Below are positions 1-5,493 of a stretch of DNA of 7,425 nt, in pieces. Below the pieces are notes generated by a model that saw only the letters and a list, made by a program, of their open reading frames with translations, ran no database searches and was not told the origin of the DNA. The stretch's first letter is position 1, and every line of letters begins with the position of its first letter. The stretch comes from an uncultured Fimbriimonadales bacterium (GTDB lineage Bacteria > Armatimonadota > Fimbriimonadia > Fimbriimonadales > GBS-DC). The position numbers were made by a program, and so were the translations under genes. Location: positions 1 through 7,425 of the forward strand of contig CALGZO010000049.1 of the NCBI GenBank assembly GCA_937934465.1, in the 5' to 3' direction.

Positions 1-1589
1 AACAAAAACGGGCGCGCGTCCACCCCCAACGCCGCCGCGACCTCAATCGCGAGCGCCGCCATCAGCACCGCCGTCGCGTTGTTGGACATCATCTCCGTTA
101 GGGCGGAGGTGAGCAGATAGAACCCCGCCAGCGCGACCATCGGTCCCAGCGCGCCCAGCGCGCCGATGAAATTGGTGGTCAGCCAGCGCGCCGCGCCTGT
201 GGTCTCCATCGCCGCGCCCAACCCCAACATCGCCCCCAACATAATCAGCAACCGCCAATCGATGGATTGCACGGCTTGGTCGGGCTTCAGACAGCCTGTA
301 AGCACCATCAGCAGCGCGCCCGTAAGCGCAGTCACAGAGGTCGGATACCAACCCAGCGAGGCGACGGTCACCACCCCCGTCATAATCAGCCCAGCAAGAA
401 GCGCGTGCGCCGCGCGCGGGCGCACGGTCTCCACCTGCGAGACCAAGATGAAATCGGGCAAGCGCAGCAGCTCCTGCAGGCGGTCGCGCTCGATTTGAAC
501 CACAATCGCGTCGCCTGCCATCAGCGGCGTGTCGGTGAACTGCTCCAACGCCATCTCTTGGCGGTGGCGCAACGCCAGCACGGTCGCGCCGAATCGGTTG
601 CGGAAACGGCTGCTGCGCAAGGTCTCGCCTATCAGCGACGAGCTCGGCGTAATCACCAGCTCCGCCAGCATCGGCGGCTCGGCGTCAGGGTGCGGCGATT
701 CATCGGCGATTACCCGCAATCCGTATGCGCTCTGCAGTTGCTGCAGGCGTTGCAGGTTGCACCGCACGCGCAGGATGTCGTCCTCTTGCAGCGTGCGGTC
801 GGGCAGCGGCAGCAATCGCAACCCTTTACGCCAAATATCCAGCACCTCGATCCCCAACTCTTTCACGAGGTCGGCGTCCATCAATCGGCGTCCGACAGCT
901 TTGGACTTCTCGGTGAGTTGAACTTCGGTGATGTACGCGCTGAGCGGATAGGCGTCCGTTAGGCTTGCGGCGGGGCGTCGTTCGGGCAGCAAGCGCATAC
1001 CAATCAGGAACAGATACGCCAGCCCCAAACTCGCGAACACCAACCCCAGCGGCGTGAACTCGAACATCCCCATCGGGGCAATCCCGCGTTCTTGCGCTAC
1101 GCCGTTCACTATCAGGTTCGTGGAAGTGCCAATCAGGGTACACACACCGCCCAGCATCGAAGCGTAGGAGAGAGGCAGCAGTAAACGCGAGGGGCTAAGG
1201 CGCGCCGTCTCCGCAACGACGAGCGCGAGCGGAATGAACAGCGCAACGACCGCCGTGTTGTTCACGAACGCTGAGAGGAACGCCGTAAGACCGAGCAACG
1301 CGCCAATCGCCAGCCACGCCGACCGACGCGCCAACTGCTCCAACCCACGCGCAACCCAACCGATGAACCCCGTGCGCTGCAGCCCCTCGCTCAATACGAA
1401 CATCGAGGCAATCGTAATCACTGCGTCGTTGCTGAACCCACGCAGCCCGCGCTCCACGGGGATCAGACCGCTTACCAGCAGCGTCGCAAGCAACATCAGC
1501 GCGACAATCTCCGGTGGGAAACGGTTGCTCACAAACAGCGCAATCGCCGCCACGAGCAAGCCCAAAGTGAGCGCAATCTCAAGCGTCAC
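1..1589 (-). CDS. SLC13/DASS-family anion permease with two TrkA-C-like domains (C-terminus outside window)
   Basis: This is an inner-membrane transporter of the SLC13 (divalent anion:sodium symporter) superfamily. My translation gives 529 residues with no stop. The chain enters with a hydrophobic helix and carries the first ligand/sodium motif FVNNTAVVALF near residues 108-118, then GTSTNLIV at 154-161. A soluble insert at about 215-375 resembles two RCK_C/TrkA-C domains, each with the pattern seen in GRRLMDADL and LQEDDILRV. Membrane helices then resume, and the second signature SALTEMMSNNATAVLM lies at 495-510. The order membrane, two TrkA-C, membrane is the SAC1/sulfate-permease-like type of about 590 residues, so roughly 60 residues are missing at the left edge. 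The GTG at 1589 is the first possible start, because an in-frame TGA lies two codons upstream; only a weak GGGGG (1600-1604) precedes it. The substrate (sulfate, other oxyanion or dicarboxylate) cannot be read from the sequence. The gene is divergent from apt. Confidence 0.88.
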   Translation of the reverse strand, partial: MTLEIALTLGLLVAAIALFVSNRFPPEIVALMLLATLLVSGLIPVERGLRGFSNDAVITIASMFVLSEGLQRTGFIGWVARGLEQLARRSAWLAIGALLGLTAFLSAFVNNTAVVALFIPLALVVAETARLSPSRLLLPLSYASMLGGVCTLIGTSTNLIVNGVAQERGIAPMGMFEFTPLGLVFASLGLAYLFLIGMRLLPERRPAASLTDAYPLSAYITEVQLTEKSKAVGRRLMDADLVKELGIEVLDIWRKGLRLLPLPDRTLQEDDILRVRCNLQRLQQLQSAYGLRVIADESPHPDAEPPMLAELVITPSSSLIGETLRSSRFRNRFGATVLALRHRQEMALEQFTDTPLMAGDAIVVQIERDRLQELLRLPDFILVSQVETVRPRAAHALLAGLIMTGVVTVASLGWYPTSVTALTGALLMVLTGCLKPDQAVQSIDWRLLIMLGAMLGLGAAMETTGAARWLTTNFIGALGALGPMVALAGFYLLTSALTEMMSNNATAVLMAALAIEVAAALGVDARPFL

Positions 1590-1751
1590 GAAGCGTCAGC
1601 CCCCACAAGCACAGGCGCACGCGCCCGAACCCGACCGACAACCTCGCAAGCCACGCCGCCCTGAAACGCGACGACTGTCGCACAGCGCAAACCGTCCCTC
1701 TTTCGCGCACGCCGACAAAGCCACGAAACGCATACATGCATTTTACCCCGT

Positions 1752-1779
1752 GCAGAGAGCAAGGCATATTGCGCTCTGC
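1752..1779. promoter_or_regulatory. 28-bp near-palindrome, candidate operator
   Basis: The left arm GCAGAGAGCAA (1752-1762) and right arm TTGCGCTCTGC (1769-1779) are inverted repeats of 11 bp with one mismatch (1758 against 1773), around the 6-nt centre GGCATA. The right arm covers the proposed -35 of the apt promoter, so a dimeric regulator bound here could block apt or act on both divergent genes. No T-run follows, so it does not look like an intrinsic terminator. No regulator can be named. Confidence 0.5.
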
Positions 1780-1798
1780 TGACAGGTTGTGGTATACT
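1769..1798 (+). promoter_or_regulatory. Promoter of apt operon
   Basis: An extended -10, TGG followed by TATACT (1793-1798), matches five of six bases of TATAAT. A partial -35, TTGCGC (1769-1774), sits 18 bp upstream. Transcription would start near 1805, giving a leader of only about 18 nt before the apt start and just room for the Shine-Dalgarno site. The -35 is weak, as is common with an extended -10. Confidence 0.6.
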
Positions 1799-1810
1799 TC
1801 ACGCGCAATC

Positions 1811-1817
1811 AAGGAGG
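1811..1817 (+). promoter_or_regulatory. Ribosome binding site of apt
   Basis: AAGGAGG lies 5 nt before the ATG at 1823. This strong site decides the start. The frame is open further upstream, to 1736, but that ATG is upstream of the promoter and has no such site. Confidence 0.85.
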
Positions 1818-1822
1818 CGACG

Positions 1823-2344
1823 ATGGCGGAACTGTTAGCTGCGCAACTGGTGCGAGACATACCGAACTTTCCAGAGCCGGGGATTATCTTCAAAGATATT
1901 ACCCCCGTGCTGAAGCATCCGCAGGCGCTCAAAGAGGTGGTAGACCTGATGACCGAGCATGCGCGTCAGCTCAAGCCCGACTTGGTGGCGGGCATCGAAT
2001 CGCGTGGGTTCGTGTTCGGGCTGCCGATAGCGATTAACTTGGGGCTGGGCTTCGTGCCCGTGCGTAAGTTGGGCAAGCTGCCCGGCGAGAAAATCAGCGA
2101 GGAGTACGCGCTGGAGTACGGCACGAACACAGTGGAGATGCATACCGACGCGGTGGAACCCGGGCAGCGCGTGGTGGTAGTGGACGACCTGCTGGCGACG
2201 GGCGGCACGGCAAGCGCCGCGGCGCGACTCATAGAACGGCTCGGCGGCACAGTGGCAGGCTTCACCTTCCTGGTCGAACTCACCTTCCTCGATGGACGCA
2301 AACATCTACGCGGCTACGATGTCTTCTCGCTCATCGAATACTAA
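1823..2344 (+). CDS. apt: Adenine phosphoribosyltransferase
   Basis: This cytosolic purine-salvage enzyme converts adenine and PRPP to AMP and pyrophosphate. The 173-residue product has the family's usual length (about 170-180) and is complete. Visible landmarks are the N-terminal FPEPGIIFKDITP (16-28), the ESRGF motif (59-63), the catalytic-loop region RKLGKLPGE (81-89) with YALEYG after it, and the PRPP-binding loop VVVVDDLLATGGTA (117-130), which is the type I phosphoribosyltransferase signature. The start is set by AAGGAGG 5 nt upstream. It is the first gene of an operon with dgt, whose start lies 3 nt after the apt stop, so dgt is probably translated by coupling. Expression may respond to whatever binds the palindrome over the -35. 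The identification rests on several family motifs in the right order. Confidence 0.96.
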   Translation: MAELLAAQLVRDIPNFPEPGIIFKDITPVLKHPQALKEVVDLMTEHARQLKPDLVAGIESRGFVFGLPIAINLGLGFVPVRKLGKLPGEKISEEYALEYGTNTVEMHTDAVEPGQRVVVVDDLLATGGTASAAARLIERLGGTVAGFTFLVELTFLDGRKHLRGYDVFSLIEY

Positions 2345-2347
2345 GCC

Positions 2348-3403
2348 ATGACCATCCGCGAACGATTAGAGCAGCTGGAGTATCAAAACCTCGCGCCCTA
2401 TGCCGCCAAGAGCGCGGAATCGCGCGGGCGACCGACGCCAGAGCCGCCCGACCCCGTGCGCACCGCCTTCCAGCGCGACCGCGACCGCGTGGTGCATAGC
2501 AAAGCGTTCCGACGACTCAAACACAAAACGCAGGTGTTCCTCGACCCCAACGAAGACCACTACCGCACGCGCCTGACCCACACACTGGAAGTGGCGCAGA
2601 TTGCCCGCACGATGAGCCGCGCCCTGCGCCTGAACGAAGACCTCACAGAAGCAATCGCGCTCGCGCACGACCTTGGGCATCCGCCGTTCGGACACACAGG
2701 CGAGGAGGCGTTGGACGAAATCCTGCAGCGATACCTCCCGAACGCCCGATTCCGCCACTACGAACAGAGCCTGCGCGTGGTGGATTGCATCGAGAAGGAT
2801 GGACGCGGGCTGAACCTCACCCACGAAGTGCGCGAGGGCATCGTGGGACACTCGAAAGGGCGCGCCGACCTCACCGCCAGCGAAACCCAAAAAACCGTGC
2901 ATCTCGAAGCCACTGTGGTGCGCATCGCCGACCGTATCGCCTACCTCAACCACGACCTCGACGATGGCTTCCGCTCAGGATTACTCACGCCCGACGACCT
3001 GCCGCGCGACCTCATCGAGTATCTCGGCGAGACCCACAGCGGACGCATCGCCCGCATGGTGATGGATGTGGTGGAACAGAGCGACGGCAAACCCACCGTG
3101 CAGATGAGCGAGCCAATGCTGCAGGCAGTGAACCAAATGAAGGAGTTCATGTTCGAGAACCTGTACCATCACCCGAAAGTGCAGCGCGAGCGCGAGAAGA
3201 TGACGCGCATCATCCAGCAGATGTTCGAGTACTACATGGATAATCCGCAGGAGATGTCCGAGAAGTTCCGCCCCGCCGACTCGAGCATCGAGGCGCAGGT
3301 GCAAGCCGTGTGCGACTACATCGCAGGGATGACCGACCGCTACGCGCTCTATAAGTATACGCAGCTGTTCATGCCACGCAACTGGGAGGGGAGCGCGCCG
3401 TGA
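2348..3403 (+). CDS. dgt: Deoxyguanosinetriphosphate triphosphohydrolase-like HD-domain protein
   Basis: This enzyme hydrolyses dNTPs to the deoxynucleoside and inorganic tripolyphosphate, and so sets dNTP pools; it is soluble. The 351-residue length fits the dGTPase-like (bacterial type 2) group rather than the roughly 500-residue E. coli Dgt. The N-terminal HSKAFRRLKHKTQVF (50-64) is typical of the family. The metal-binding HD set is intact: H78 in RTRLTHTLEVAQIAR, H107-D108 in AHDLGHPPFGHTGE and D195 in RIADRIAYLNHDLDD. Nucleotide preference (dGTP only or any dNTP, often with allosteric activation in this group) cannot be read from the sequence. The start has no Shine-Dalgarno site and lies 3 nt after the apt stop, which suggests coupled translation. 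Its last four bases, GTGA, overlap the start of the zinc-ribbon gene. Some dGTPases act against phage, but nothing in this context suggests that here. Confidence 0.93.
   Translation: MTIRERLEQLEYQNLAPYAAKSAESRGRPTPEPPDPVRTAFQRDRDRVVHSKAFRRLKHKTQVFLDPNEDHYRTRLTHTLEVAQIARTMSRALRLNEDLTEAIALAHDLGHPPFGHTGEEALDEILQRYLPNARFRHYEQSLRVVDCIEKDGRGLNLTHEVREGIVGHSKGRADLTASETQKTVHLEATVVRIADRIAYLNHDLDDGFRSGLLTPDDLPRDLIEYLGETHSGRIARMVMDVVEQSDGKPTVQMSEPMLQAVNQMKEFMFENLYHHPKVQREREKMTRIIQQMFEYYMDNPQEMSEKFRPADSSIEAQVQAVCDYIAGMTDRYALYKYTQLFMPRNWEGSAP
3384..3393 (+). promoter_or_regulatory. Ribosome binding site of the zinc-ribbon gene
   Basis: GGGAGGGGAG inside the end of dgt offers GGAGG-like pairing 6-10 nt before the GTG at 3400. 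It supports that GTG as the true start in spite of the overlap with dgt. Confidence 0.6.
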
Positions 3404-3747
3404 AGCTCAAGTGCCGCCACTGCGACGCGCCCATCACTTTGGACGACCTCACCTATATCGCCTATCACGCGCACACGATGGGCGCAAACCGTGTGGAGGT
3501 GCATTTCGAGTGTGCGCACTGCGGGCGTCGCGGCGAACGGATGCTCTCCCAAGCCGCATGGGACGAACTGATGCTGCGCTATTTGGAGAACGACGAACGC
3601 AGCATGCACGAGTGGATGACCACGCAGCAGCTCGGACCGATTACGGCAGAAGAGGTGCGCGCCGTGCGCCGCGCCCTACGCCAAGAGAACATCTTAGAGA
3701 GCCTGCGCGCCTGGGAACGCGCTCGCGGCGAAGAATCGATGGACTGA
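3400..3747 (+). CDS. Small zinc-ribbon protein of unknown function
   Basis: I do not recognise this 115-residue protein. It begins with a compact metal-binding module, C5-x2-C8 and C38-x2-C41 (CRHC and CAHC), about 30 residues apart; this is the classic four-cysteine zinc-ribbon layout. The segment between, TYIAYHAHTMGANRVEVHFE, looks like a helix or turn followed by a strand. The remainder is charged and probably helical, with acidic and arginine-rich stretches such as EEVRAVRRALRQ and SLRAWERARGEE. There is no signal peptide or membrane helix, so it should be cytosolic. It starts with GTG, overlapping the dgt stop by 4 nt (GTGA), and a good ribosome site lies inside dgt, so it is translated as part of the apt-dgt operon. 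Zinc ribbons of this size may bind nucleic acid or a protein partner; nothing here decides between these. Confidence is high that it is a gene and low on its role. Confidence 0.82.
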   Translation: MKLKCRHCDAPITLDDLTYIAYHAHTMGANRVEVHFECAHCGRRGERMLSQAAWDELMLRYLENDERSMHEWMTTQQLGPITAEEVRAVRRALRQENILESLRAWERARGEESMD

Positions 3748-3752
3748 TGCGG

Positions 3753-3758
3753 TATAAT
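3753..3758 (+). promoter_or_regulatory. -10 element for the CAT-anticodon tRNA
   Basis: A perfect TATAAT in the context GGTATAATTAA lies 10 nt before the tRNA 5' end and only 5 nt after the stop of the zinc-ribbon gene. I see no good -35 at 16-18 bp. The tRNA may therefore be made both from this promoter and by read-through of the operon. Confidence 0.6.
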
Positions 3759-3768
3759 TAACGCGCAG

Positions 3769-3843
3769 GGGCCTGTAGCTCAGCGGCAGAGCAGGCGGCT
3801 CATAACCGCTTGGTCGCAGGTTCGAATCCTGCCGGGCCCACCA
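3769..3843 (+). tRNA. tRNA with CAT anticodon, probably tRNA-Ile2 (lysidine type)
   Basis: A full cloverleaf with encoded CCA is visible. The acceptor GGGCCTG (3769-3775) pairs with CGGGCCC (3833-3839) with one G-U pair; A73 is at 3840. The D stem is GCTC/GAGC with a short 7-nt loop. The anticodon stem GGCGG/CCGCT closes the loop CTCATAA (anticodon 3801-3803), and the T arm carries GGTTCGAATCC. It is not the initiator, because the three G-C pairs of the initiator anticodon stem are absent and G1 pairs with C72. Pairs C4-G69 and C5-G68 are the acceptor determinants known for TilS recognition of tRNA-Ile2 in E. coli, and the anticodon arm and variable region resemble E. coli ileX as I recall it. 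Ile2 is therefore favoured over elongator Met. Confidence is near certain for the tRNA and about 0.65 for Ile2. Confidence 0.93.
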
Positions 3844-3895
3844 ACCCCCGATTGCCCAACACTCTCAGCCGCGCCACGCCCCTACTCCGCCACGA

Positions 3896-3904
3896 TGGTA
3901 TAAT
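3896..3904 (+). promoter_or_regulatory. Extended -10 promoter of tRNA-Arg
   Basis: TGG followed by TATAAT (3899-3904) is an extended -10 ending 11 nt before the tRNA 5' end, in the context TGGTATAATTAA. This closely repeats the sequence before the previous tRNA. No clear -35 is seen in the GC-rich stretch upstream. Confidence 0.65.
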
Positions 3905-3915
3905 TAATCTGGGTT

Positions 3916-3991
3916 GCGCCCGTAGCTCAATGGACAGAGCAGCGGCCTTCTAAGCCGTTGGTTGTGGGTTCGAGTCCCGCCGGGCGCGCCA
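3916..3991 (+). tRNA. tRNA-Arg (anticodon TCT)
   Basis: This is a 76-nt cloverleaf with encoded CCA. The acceptor GCGCCCG (3916-3922) pairs fully with CGGGCGC (3981-3987), and G73 is at 3988. The D arm is GCTC/GAGC. The anticodon stem GCGGC/GCCGT closes the loop CTTCTAA with anticodon TCT (3949-3951), which reads AGA and AGG. The T arm contains GGTTCGAGTCC. The G73 discriminator, A at 20 in the D loop and C35 in the anticodon are consistent with arginine identity. Its 3' end is only 9 nt from the stop codon of the convergent M48 peptidase gene, and no terminator is visible between them. Confidence 0.97.
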
Positions 3992-4000
3992 GCGATATTC

Positions 4001-5062
4001 TCAGCGCGTGAACTTTTGCAGGGCTTGCAGCCGTTGCGCGAGGCTGGGATGCACCGCGTCGCTGGAGTGGTCGGGTTCGCGTCGGTGGAGCGTCGCAATG
4101 ACGCGCAGCGCGCTCTGCAGGGCTTCCACTCCGTACTGGCTCACGGCGAAGGCGTCCGCTTCGCGCTCGTGGCGGCGGCGCAGGCGTTGCATCGGCAGCG
4201 TCAAACCGAACGCCATTAGCCCCAACCACACCAGAAGTCCCCACGGCGGGAGCTGATGGGCGAGCGGCGCGACGGCGACGGCTACCCCCACGCCGCCCGC
4301 CAGCGTCAGCGCCCAGAGCCGCACGAGCCGCTTGCGCTGGGCTAAATGCGCCACCTCGTGAGCGATCACGGCAAGTATCTGCTGTTCCGTCAGGCTGGCG
4401 AGCAGGTAGTCGGTCAGCGCGATTCTGCCCCCACTGAGCGCGAAGGCGTCCGCGCGACGCAGGCGCGCGCCATCCAGCACGACAATTTCACGCACCGTCA
4501 CGCCCAACTCGCGTCCCAACCGTTGCGCCTCTTCCAACAAATGCGCGCGCACGGGCAGACAACGGACAGGGAACGGCGTGGCGCGTCGGGCGACGCTCAG
4601 CCCGCTGAGCAGCGCGACCAGCCCCATCGCGCTTACCGACAGCGCGCCCCACACGCCCGCCACGCGATACCGACCGCTCAGTAGATAATCCAGCATAAGC
4701 GCGCCCAGCCCGAAGGCGACTATCGGCGCAAGCGCGTCCCACACCATTCCTAACCGCGCAATCAGATACTCACGCGCACTGGCAGGAAGGTCGCGCTCCG
4801 CGCGCTCGATAGGATAGAGCCAGCGGAAAATCAGCCCGAACTCCGCCAGCGTCAGCCCGACGCTCATCAACAGGGCAAGCGCAGCCACCAACGCGCCCTG
4901 CGGATACAACAACGCCCCAATAGCGACTTTCGTGAGCATCGAGAACCATAGCAGGCGTCGGAGCCTGCGCGTGAGACGCCCTATCGGCGCAGACGCACGA
5001 ACAGCTATCCGCCCGAACGCCACAACGCCGACGCTGATGAACACCTGAGCAAGCCACAGCAC
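4001..5062 (-). CDS. M48-family membrane metallopeptidase (HtpX/Ste24-like)
   Basis: This is a zinc endopeptidase of the membrane, of the type that degrades or processes membrane proteins. From the GTG at 5062 it is 353 residues. Hydrophobic segments at about 3-20, 40-80, 106-128, 136-156, 250-268 and 272-292 surround a peptidase domain. ADAFALSGGRIALTDYLL (204-221) is the M48 strand and helix before the zinc motif. H235-E236-x2-H239 in AVIAHEVAHL gives two ligands and the catalytic glutamate, and E299 in HEREADAFA gives the third ligand. HPSLAQRLQAL at 338-348 is the usual C-terminal M48 element. All key residues are present, so it should be active. The start is uncertain: the frame stays open into the tmRNA, the GTG at 5044 is also possible, and neither GTG has a Shine-Dalgarno site. 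It is not close enough to E. coli HtpX to take that symbol. Confidence 0.87.
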   Translation of the reverse strand: MLWLAQVFISVGVVAFGRIAVRASAPIGRLTRRLRRLLWFSMLTKVAIGALLYPQGALVAALALLMSVGLTLAEFGLIFRWLYPIERAERDLPASAREYLIARLGMVWDALAPIVAFGLGALMLDYLLSGRYRVAGVWGALSVSAMGLVALLSGLSVARRATPFPVRCLPVRAHLLEEAQRLGRELGVTVREIVVLDGARLRRADAFALSGGRIALTDYLLASLTEQQILAVIAHEVAHLAQRKRLVRLWALTLAGGVGVAVAVAPLAHQLPPWGLLVWLGLMAFGLTLPMQRLRRRHEREADAFAVSQYGVEALQSALRVIATLHRREPDHSSDAVHPSLAQRLQALQKFTR

Positions 5063-5096
5063 TGATGAGGAATTATCGGTAGGGGGAGGCAAATTT

Positions 5097-5445
5097 TGGT
5101 GGAGGCGGGGGGAATTGAACCCCCTTCCGAGACCGTTGCACACTCAGCGTCTACGAGCGTAGCCTTTCTTTGGATCTCGCGTGGACTGTCCCGAAAGGCA
5201 GGGCGCGCCCACGCCAGCTTCGTGTGTTGTCCTCTCTCAGCCCGAAGCGTAGCCTCGAGAGTCAGTCGATCTAGCCCACGCTCGGCTCGCCTCGGATCGA
5301 CTGCAAGGCGAGCGGCGCGCTGCTAATTAGGCAGCGAGAGCATAGTTAGTGTTCGCACTTCTTGTGTGCCGCTTTTTTACGAGGCCAGCGGCGCCTCGAC
5401 TCGCAACTGAGCGTCAAGCGTGTCCCGTCGAACCCTGACGCCCCC
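5097..5445 (-). ncRNA. ssrA: tmRNA (transfer-messenger RNA)
   Basis: This one-piece tmRNA of 349 nt rescues stalled ribosomes and tags the unfinished protein for proteolysis. The 5' end GGGGGCG (5445-5439) pairs with CGCCTCC (5106-5100) with one G-U pair, followed by A and an encoded CCA (5099-5097). The conserved 5' GGTTCGACGGGAC is present, and a T arm GGGGG-TTCAATT-CCCCC stands at the 3' end. The stretch CTCGTAAAAAAGCGG precedes the tag reading frame, as in other tmRNAs. The tag frame at 5356-5327 encodes ANTNYALAA and ends in TAA. The paired GC-rich segments between tag and 3' end are as expected for the pseudoknots. It lies between the SDR gene and the M48 gene, all on the same strand, and has its own promoter. 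Confidence 0.97.
5327..5356 (-). other. tmRNA tag-peptide reading frame (ANTNYALAA, stop)
   Basis: The resume codon GCG (5356-5354) is followed by codons for N, T, N, Y, A, L, A, A and then TAA (5329-5327). With the alanine carried by the tmRNA itself, the full tag would be AANTNYALAA. The C-terminal YALAA is the usual ClpXP/ClpAP degradation signal. Confidence 0.93.
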
Positions 5446-5457
5446 GTCTCATCACCT

Positions 5458-5463
5458 ATTATA
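5458..5463 (-). promoter_or_regulatory. -10 element of ssrA promoter
   Basis: A perfect TATAAT, in the context GGGTATAATAGG on the minus strand, ends 12 nt before the mature tmRNA 5' end, leaving room for a short leader removed by RNase P. The -35 is weak: TTGGAA at 5489-5484 has a long 20-bp spacer. The element lies 31 bp beyond the SDR stop codon. Confidence 0.7.
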
Positions 5464-5493
5464 CCCTATTTTCCCATCAAAAGTTCCAACCGT

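Noticed and set aside
267..962. Plus-strand open frame of 231 codons antisense to the SLC13 permease
   Set aside because: The opposite strand encodes a continuous transporter with both family signatures; this product looks like composition-driven noise.
1736..1822. Extension of apt to an ATG at 1736 (202 residues)
   Set aside because: The extra 29 residues are not APRT-like and the proposed promoter lies within them; AAGGAGG marks the ATG at 1823.
2366..2953. Minus-strand open frame of 195 codons inside dgt
   Set aside because: It is fully antisense to a gene with an intact HD motif set; the product has low complexity (H, V, E, G) and no motif.
3769..3843. Initiator tRNA-fMet
   Set aside because: The anticodon stem lacks the three consecutive G-C pairs of initiators, and G1-C72 is paired.
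3844..3895. Possible integration site or second gene between the tRNAs
   Set aside because: No repeat of the tRNA 3' end is found elsewhere in the window, no integrase is present and no open frame fits; it looks like plain spacer.
5063..5143. Extension of the M48 peptidase to 5143
   Set aside because: This would put its N-terminus inside the tmRNA acceptor and T arm; a start after 5097 is more plausible.
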